Below, in pieces: positions 35,201 to 44,200 of a stretch of DNA of 64,000 nucleotides. The notes beneath the pieces were generated by a model, which saw only the letters and a list, made by a program, of their open reading frames with translations, searched no databases and was not told the DNA's origin. The position numbers were made by a program, and so were the translations under genes. The stretch is from Panopea generosa. Lineage: Eukaryota > Mollusca > Bivalvia > Adapedonta > Hiatellidae. Within the stretch, counting starts at the first letter, position 1; every line of letters starts with the position of its first letter. The stretch lies in contig CM055909.1 in NCBI GenBank assembly GCA_029582155.1, forward strand, positions 47,370,412-47,434,411, read 5' to 3'.

Positions 35201-38200
35201 TTTTTTATGATTTCTGTCCATTTTTATTTAAAAATGACAATGAAAAATCAAATTCTGGCAAAAAATTAGCTATCTACCTGCCCACATGAAATATACTATG
35301 TTGGAGCCCAACAATTAAAAGTTTTTTTTATGGATGGCCTTATAAAAGAAAAAAAGGCTATGAATGATAATGGCTCTGATATGAATATTTTAGACAACAT
35401 GTAGTATTGTGTTTGCACTCATCAGTAACAATTGGGACTTTTGATTAAGCTCCTCATATTTAAACTCTTGCAGGAAGGCAAACCTTTTTCCGTTGTAGCG
35501 GCAAATGTTTGAGGCTGTTTGCTGTGGGCATATTGAGGCAAATGTTTGCAATCGTATTTGATTTTACTGTAATGAGTTGATGTCATTACTAAATAGAAAT
35601 ATGTTTGTCAACTTCTATTCTATGAAGTGGTTCAATGTGAAGCACACAGCTTCTAGTGCTGAACCAATGTCATATATTTTTTTCTTGTGCTTCATCTGAC
35701 ATAAGGAATGTTTGCCCTCCACTCAGCTCATCCTGTTTATTGGTTGGGTCCAGTGTTTGGGAATATTCTCTGAGACTTTCTAGAAAATTATCCAAGTTGT
35801 CAGTCAATTCCAGCAAGTCTGCCATTACGACTATAGCAGAGAAATATTTTTTATTTCGTCATTTTTTTTTATTTTTGAATGGTGTTTAATGCCATGTTCA
35901 ACATATTTCAGGTTATATATACGAGGGGGAATCAGAAAGTTTGTAGACTTCCGCCATTTTATCTGCCATTGTATTCTAATAATTCTTAGGGAGCATGTGC
36001 CGCTATATATTTGCAATAATTTTGTAAAATTTTTCTATCCAGTTTTATTAGTGAAGGATGGCCTTAGAATGAATCTGAGTAGAACCACTGTCTTTCAGAA
36101 AGTAACTGGCAAACTTTCTCACAAATTGTTTTTGGAATGACTTAAAACCTACGACTTTAATGGTGAGAGGTTAGTGATCTTGAGATGGGACCTTGGACCA
36201 CTTGGCCGCGGAGGACCCTGGTCCGATATGATATAGATCCTAAGTTTTTAATTGGCATATGTACAGTTTTCCTTCTTTATTTTTATGTTTCCAGGCAGGC
36301 AAGTGCATTCCTAAGAACGGTTCTGTGATAAACATTGAAGACTTCTCCCAGTCCATAGACTTGGATGAGGATTATTTTGGGAGTGTCTCCGAGAGAGCCA
36401 CCATTGGTTCAGCCCCAGGTGAATTGTCTTTCAGCCTTGAAGAATCGAACGAGGATGATATCAGAAACACTAAATGTACGGAAAGTGTGGAAGAGCTAGA
36501 TTCCCCAGAAAGCATCGATCAGATTGACCAGGAAGATTGTTTTTCATGGGAGGATGATAAGCTATCACTTGCCATAGATACGGAAAAAAACACGCAAAAA
36601 CTTGATGAAACTGCAGGTCTGGCGTCTTCGTTTAAAGATGTGTCTGTTATAGAGAGAAATTTACAAAATATGAAAGCTGGTTCAAAGCCACAAGCAAGTA
36701 GAAATAATTCTGTTGAGTCTCAGGGCCGGGAAGCAGATAGTGTGAAAGCCACGCCTTCAGATGGTGGTAGTACACCGGGTAAAGGAGGAAACACTAGGGA
36801 AACAAGTCCGGCAAGTTCCACTTCAAGTCCCGGTTTGTACCTTTATCGTTTTTATGTTTGTTTTACATCGTTAAACAAGTGTTTACAACTTGGGAAAATC
36901 ACGCATGAAGTCTTCCTGGTATAATCAGTACTAATATGCATATGTCTATAAGTGTCTTGGTCAAGGGCACTACACACAGCAATGGCTATTTTTCTCCTTC
37001 ATCTGTGGTTGGACTGAACTTACACATACCTGGAAATAAAAATGTGAGATCTTGTTGCCCGATTTCTTTTTTCATTCAGATCCAATGAGTTATTTATTAT
37101 TATTTTAACTGAGTTATGGCCCTTTGTACACTGAAAGACTTTAGAAATGCAGCACTCAAATAAACAGGAATAAAACATTGAGTTCTATATTGATTTTTTT
37201 CAATGTATTTTATTTGATAATATAATATCTCCCTACATTTCCTGGAAAAAATAATCAATTGTAAATACATTGCCTTGTTTTGTCATTTGCATTGAAGGTA
37301 TGAAAGCAGCGGCCATAAAGAACCGGCTATCAAATGCATTTAGTGGTATAAAGCGTAAATCTAAATCTGTGTCGAGAGAGAGCAGTGAACCACCATCACC
37401 CGCTGTAGAGGAGAAACAACTGCCGCTACTTCCTGTGCTACATCAAGACGAGTATGGTCTCCCTCTTGCTGTGTTTACCAAAGTGAGTACTCATTTGTCT
37501 TGACTTGGCCTCTGTATTACTGAACTTCCCAACTTCCTACAAGTTAAAATCTTTATTTATAGTGATCATTTTGCATGTTAACCACCCATCCTAATGAATT
37601 CAGATTTTCCCACAAGTTCAAATATAATAATGAGTTTCAAGTAATCATTAAGAGAAATTGAGATTTTTTAGTTGAGATGAAAATCTCAGGTTGACTGTTT
37701 GTGTTTGGCTGTTTACAACAGATGACTGGTTAAAATGATGTCTCAATCATTCAACAATTTGCATATATTTTTGAGTTGGTTAAAAGTATGACTTCAGGAC
37801 TGCTGATATAGTAAGTTGTGTGTGGACTCGCAAGTGAGAGGTACTAGTGGTATCAATCTTAAATACGTGTTTTGGTCAATACATGTGTGATATATAAGCT
37901 GTATTTAAGTGTGAACCTGGCTTGTGCTGTCGGATCGGTAATCAATATATTCAAGGTAGAAAAGAAATCTTTTGGTTAGAAATACTAATGCGTTTGTGTT
38001 TAAAACTGCATTGCATTATGGTCAGTTTTATAGTTTGTACTATAAACTTATTTTAGCTCACTTGCGAAGAAAGCTTGATGGTAACACTTACTTAAACCAC
38101 TGGAGAGTCAGTTTCCTGGGTAGCACTAGTAATGAGTTGTGTTTGTAAGACGCATCGGGTCGAGCTGGGGATCAAACCTACAACCTCTGGAGTGAGCGGT

Positions 38201-41200
38201 CAGCACACTGTCCACAACACGACCGCCCCACTAAATTTTTTTTTTTCTGAGATGTGTTTCAATACATGCTAAAGTATGGTTACTTTTTTTTTCTCACCTA
38301 CAAGGGTTGTGTATGTTTCCCTTACTTGTCACTCCAATACTTCGACTTGCTGAATGATGTAAATGTAAGAAGTTTCCTGATTGGTGCAACCAATATACTC
38401 TTTCGGCAGAAGCGCCACCTAACTGACGTTGTGATAGATGTAAGTACATTCTCATAAATCTATTATATCAACCAGGTCAGATTCAGTATTTGTCTTGTTA
38501 AGGCAATTATAAATTAATTGCTAGATTATCATCAAAATTTTTCTTTAAACAGGGAGGGCGGGAGGATTTTATTTTTTAATTTTTGTTTGTTTATTTTTAT
38601 GAAAATAAAAAGGGTCGGGGGGGGGGGGTTAAAGGATGGGCAGGGATGATAATCTAGCAATTAATTTATGATGGCCTTATGTTTTTAATTTAATTTTGGT
38701 GTGTAGCTACATAGTTACAAACTACAGATCAAGTTCAATATTTGTCTACGCTGTTCAAATTTTGGGTATTTAATTAATATTTGGAGTAATGTAATTATAA
38801 AATATTTGTCTCAGCTGTTCAAATTTTATGTATTTAATGTTAAGTGTGTAGTTATATAATTATAAAATACAGGTCAAGTTCAATATTTGTCTACATTGTT
38901 CAAATTTTACAGTAAAATTATGGTCACTTTTCCATGTAATTTGGTTTCCAATAAATAACGGGCATTTCTGTTGACAGGCATAATTCTAGTTTTAACATTT
39001 ATTATGTTGCCATGCATGTATAGTCAAACCTGTCTTAAGCAGCCAGTCAAGGAAAGGAGCAAAAGTGGCCTTTTAAGACAGGTGGTTGCTTAATACAGGT
39101 TAATTTGCACTAAAAGCATAGAAATGGGAAATAACAATGTGGCTGTTTAAGACAAGTTGCTGCTTAATGGAGGTGACCACTTACACAGGTTTGACTGTAT
39201 ATTGTAAGTTGTATACATGATAAGATATGTTATCTTAAATCTAACAAACATTTCTGTAATTTGTATTAATCTGTCCAGTGATTTTGCAATATTGACTGCC
39301 ATTATTGATTATCATTATTTCATTGGTTTCAGATAAATGAGAGTAAAATTGAGATCCATGATAAGGAGCTACAGAAATTATTGACGTTGACGACGGCAGA
39401 TTTGAGATTTGCCGATATTCTGGTTAAGGCTGTGACAGGGACTGGAGATGACATGTACTTAGATGGAACAGGTATGGTTAACATGTCACAAAATAGACAA
39501 AAAGTTAAAATCAAATTACAGTGTTAAATATTCAATATTTTAGCGTGTTATTTTTTTACATATTGTCAATCTGTTGCATGAACTTCAAGGGGCATTAAGT
39601 GAAACCCCTGTCCACCTATTCGTTAGTTAATTCATTCGTCCATTCAAAGTAAAAAATAGTTTCTAATCGATAACTTCCCAAATGGTTCTATGTATTCAAC
39701 TGATATTTTGTGTGTAGCAGCATAATGACAAAATACAGTTCCAAGATTGAAATTTGTCAATATTTGTCAAATAACCGATATACAGGAGTCATGGCCCCTT
39801 TTAGACTTAATTTGGTTTTCGATCAATAGAATAGCGAGGACATTTGTGTCAGTAGACACATTTCTGGTTTTAATTCTTTAATTTTTGTAATAGCATACCG
39901 CTGTCAGCACTGTGGTCTAACATGCAATTTTCTCAACAAATACTGTAATTTAAAGTATTATACATGTGTCACAAATGAACCCAGTGCTATGGCACATGAC
40001 TTGGTGTAATATACAAGAAAATACTGATTGACTAAGTATTAAAAATAATATTCAAGCGAACATTTTTATTTTTCAATTTTAATGGCCATTGTGTTTAAAA
40101 TATTGGTAAAAGCCATTGCTTAATATTTATTCCACGATCAATAAGGCCATAATAAATTAATTGCTAGATTATCATCCCATAATATCTCATTTTTATTTAA
40201 AAAAACATAAAAAATTTGAGAATTAAAAATAAAATATAAAACCCTACTGGCTTTTCTGTTTTTAAGAAAAATTTGGATGATAATCTAGTAATTAATTTAC
40301 AATTGCCTAATATAATGTGCTTGTATATACTTTCTTTTTTATAGAGTGGGAAGGAAATGATGAATGGCTACGAGCCCAGTTTCGCATGTACTTGGAAAGT
40401 ATGCTAGCGACAATGTTAACGGAAGGTGATTAGATATTTAAACTTATATTGTTTCTGCTTTATTTGTTTTCAAACTTATTTATTTTACATAAATTGTGAA
40501 ACAAGTTCTGACAATTTTAGACAAATCATGCTCAAAGTAAAACCAGTACATATACTAAGCATAAGCGGATAATGGTCTTGCTCAAGGACACGATACATAG
40601 ATGTGACGGTAGATTGAACCCTTGATCTTGTGTCCAATGTTTGACATCTTGACTACACGCTATGCGATTTCTTTACTAAAATGTCACATTTATATATCAA
40701 AATTTTAATCAGTTTAAAATCTGAAATGTTTAATAAATGATTTAATTGTGCAATGTTTATGTATCAGTTTAAATAACGAGTTCTCACCAAATATTATACA
40801 TGCTTGAACAGTGTTAAGTTGAACAACTGTCTGTCAAAACAAATAGCTTTTTCAGCGTTCTTTGTTATGTGGATATAAAACAAATAAAAGGGCACTTGGA
40901 ATGTTGATGAATCATTACGTGTTACTATTTCTGAATATAATATTCATTCATGATTACTCGATGCAAATATGAAAGTTTATACTGAGTTGGTCCGCTGTGG
41001 CCGAGTGGTCTAGGGGGCTCTCTCAAGATCACTTGCCTCTCACCACTAAGGTCATAGATTCGAATCCAGCTCGCTCCAAAAATCTTTATGTAAGAAAGTT
41101 TCCAGTTACTTAAGGAAGGACGGGGGTTCTACTCAGACTGACTCAGTCTGAGGTCTTCCTCCACACGTAAAACTGGATATGCCATATATAACCTGAAATG

Positions 41201-44200
41201 TGTTGAAAATGGCGTTAAACCCCGTTCAAAAAATAGAGTTTACACTGCAGTATATTTGCAAGCCTTTAAATACATTTCTAATTTTAAAAGGGACATAACT
41301 GTGCCTAATGCTTGAAAAGCATTGCATCTCGTACATGTGTGGAAGTTAATGCGAGAAAGATTGCCAGTTACTTATGGTAGGACAGTGGTTCTACTAAGAT
41401 TTATTTTGAGGTCTTCCTCAACTAATAAATTCTGGATGTGCCATTTATAACCCGAAATATGTTAAAAATTGTGTTAAACCCTATAAAAAAACAACAACAT
41501 TCGTTGTCACATATGATAAAAGAATATAAAATAGATTTTAATTTATTATCAATTTGCATTTTTAGCTCATTCTTTTTAAAGAAACAAAGCGCTATTGTCA
41601 TGACCCTAGTGCAGACTTTATCATTGTTGTCATCCAAATAAAGTTTAATGTTAAGCTCTGCTAAACTCATCTTCATAAATGCTTTCATATAATGTTATGC
41701 AAACAATGTAAAAAACTAAATTACCTAAGTTTTCTTAGTTTAGTCTCTAAAACATTACACTAAGGCCATTATAAATTAATTGCTAGATTATTATCCAAAT
41801 TTTTCTTAAAAACAGGGAGGGCGGGAGGATTTTATTTTTTATTTACATTTTTGAAATTGTTATTTTTTTTAGTTTTTTTTTTTTTTTTTTTTGTTCTCTT
41901 ATGAAAATAAAAAGGGTTGGGGAAGCATGAAAATAAGGGGGCGGACAGGGATGATAATCTAGCAATTAATTGATTATGGCATTAACTTGTGTTTCAATAA
42001 TATAGGTAGTATTGATTAATATATCCAGTTACAGTGGATGTTTACTGTTTCAGCTAATGTAAATGGCTGCAAGTCAGCTGATCAATATGTTCACGAGCAT
42101 TAACAAACAGCTTATGAGTGATCTGTCTATGTGTAATACTGTGTATATAAGGCCATAATAAATTTAGCGAACCATTTGTTCTGTCAGCAAAAGGTCCAAG
42201 TCTTGAGTCTCAGATTAACTGCATATTTTCTTGTCCTGTTTCATAATATCTCAAATGTCTCTGCTCTTTCACACAGATAATAAACTAGTGGAGGACTTTG
42301 GCAGTACTTTCATGCAGGCATGGAAAACCACCCATAATTATAGAGTCTGGTCCTCCAGCACACATGCCGCCATGAAGGAGGTTCCAACAGGGTAGGTTCA
42401 TTTATGTTATATGTAAGGATTGTAGTACAGTGTGCACATTAGGAGTGTATGACAAAGGTGTGTATGTAGAGAAATATATGCCAGCAGTCTGACTAGAAAC
42501 CACAGTTAATGTATCTTTCTCACGTGACTCATTTCAGTCAACTCTAAATTAGTTAAATTCGAATGATTGATTGAATATTTAGCATCATTTTATGCCATCA
42601 CCATAAACCCGTAATCTTTAGATTGATTGATTGATTGATTATTTAGTGTCATTTTTATGCCATCGATAGCTAACAGATGATCAGTTAACCTAACCACTGT
42701 TTCCTGGAATACTGGAAGGTCTAAACAAGTACTAAAGCACACCCCATCTCCGCAAGTTACTGATAACTTCCTCACTTGAATCAGCAGTGATAGACGAATG
42801 ATAATGAAACACAATTTCATGTATCCACCATCACATGGATTGTGGCCGGCGGGGATTCGAACTTACAACTCCTGGATTGACGGTCAAATCCAATAATCAA
42901 GAAAATAGATATTTAAAATGGAGTTATAAACTAGAAACGAAATTCCCATTCTAAGAATAGACAGCATTTAATTACTAGTGGATGACCTTCATGTTGTCAT
43001 TCGGATGAAACATTTTTTATAACATATAAACCTGTATAACGGAACAAATTGAAATCAAAATAAGGTCATGTGACTTATTTAATACATCACAAAATATGGG
43101 AAACATAATTATAGGCTTGTAGCGAAAGTTTATAGGAAGACCCTTTTCAGTTTATTATTTTGGCATGTTTAAGTAGGTAATTTATCTTTTTGGCTATATG
43201 GGATCAGTGAATATATATAGGTATGATATATTGGAAAAAAATGTCTTTAGCAAATTTTAAAATTTTGAAAAATTGATATATTCCCATTACAGTGTATAAG
43301 ATAATCCCAATATATATTTTCTTCCTCCCATGTGTATGACCATAGTTATTTTTAGATTTTAATTTCCTATTTTCAGACATCCATGCCAAGGTCACTTAGG
43401 AATGGCTGACATAAAGGTCAGATTGTCCCAGTAAGTATGTTTTGCATGATGTGGTATTAAATATGGATATCATAAAGTTAGAGTTGGTATTAAACATTTG
43501 GTTTGATATATGAATCCTTGGCTAGTGTCACAAATTCCCCATTGTCAAACATTGTTATATACATTTGTTTTTCCTGTAACGGCAGCTGTTGGGTGTTTAT
43601 TGAGAAGTACTGTTTATGAAACAGCATTACTCAAATTCAGTTACAAATCTTGTTGTATAAGCATATAGGATAAATATTCTTCAAATGTCTTGCGGTTAAC
43701 TGAAAATAATATGAATTAGTTAAGTTGGTCTTAAAATAATTTTGATCTTGTTGGTATTGTAGAACAGTTGATGAAGGTAGTAAATTAAAAAAGAAAGTGT
43801 AAGGTTTATGATGTTATCTAATATTAATCCAGTTTGTTAATACTGCAAAAAAAGTTGAATGAGCCAGGTAATTTCATTCCAGTTTTTTCTTAAATTTAAG
43901 TCCCTCTTATATTTATTTAAATTTATTTTACCTCAATTGTGAAAAATACTTAAAGCTTATGTGAGCTGTTCTTGAGTTCGCTTCCTAGGTAGAACCAGAA
44001 GTGTGTGTTTCAGAGGTATCAGGTCAGGCTGGAAATCGAACCCACAACCTGGCATGTTTGGTCAACACTATCCTATACACTTCCTTCCCACATTTTACCC
44101 TACACTTAATGATACACAAGAAATGTGAATCAGATTAATGTGTCCTCCCCCCATTTCAGCACCATGCATAATACCGAAGGTGGCAAGAAGATCAATGCTG

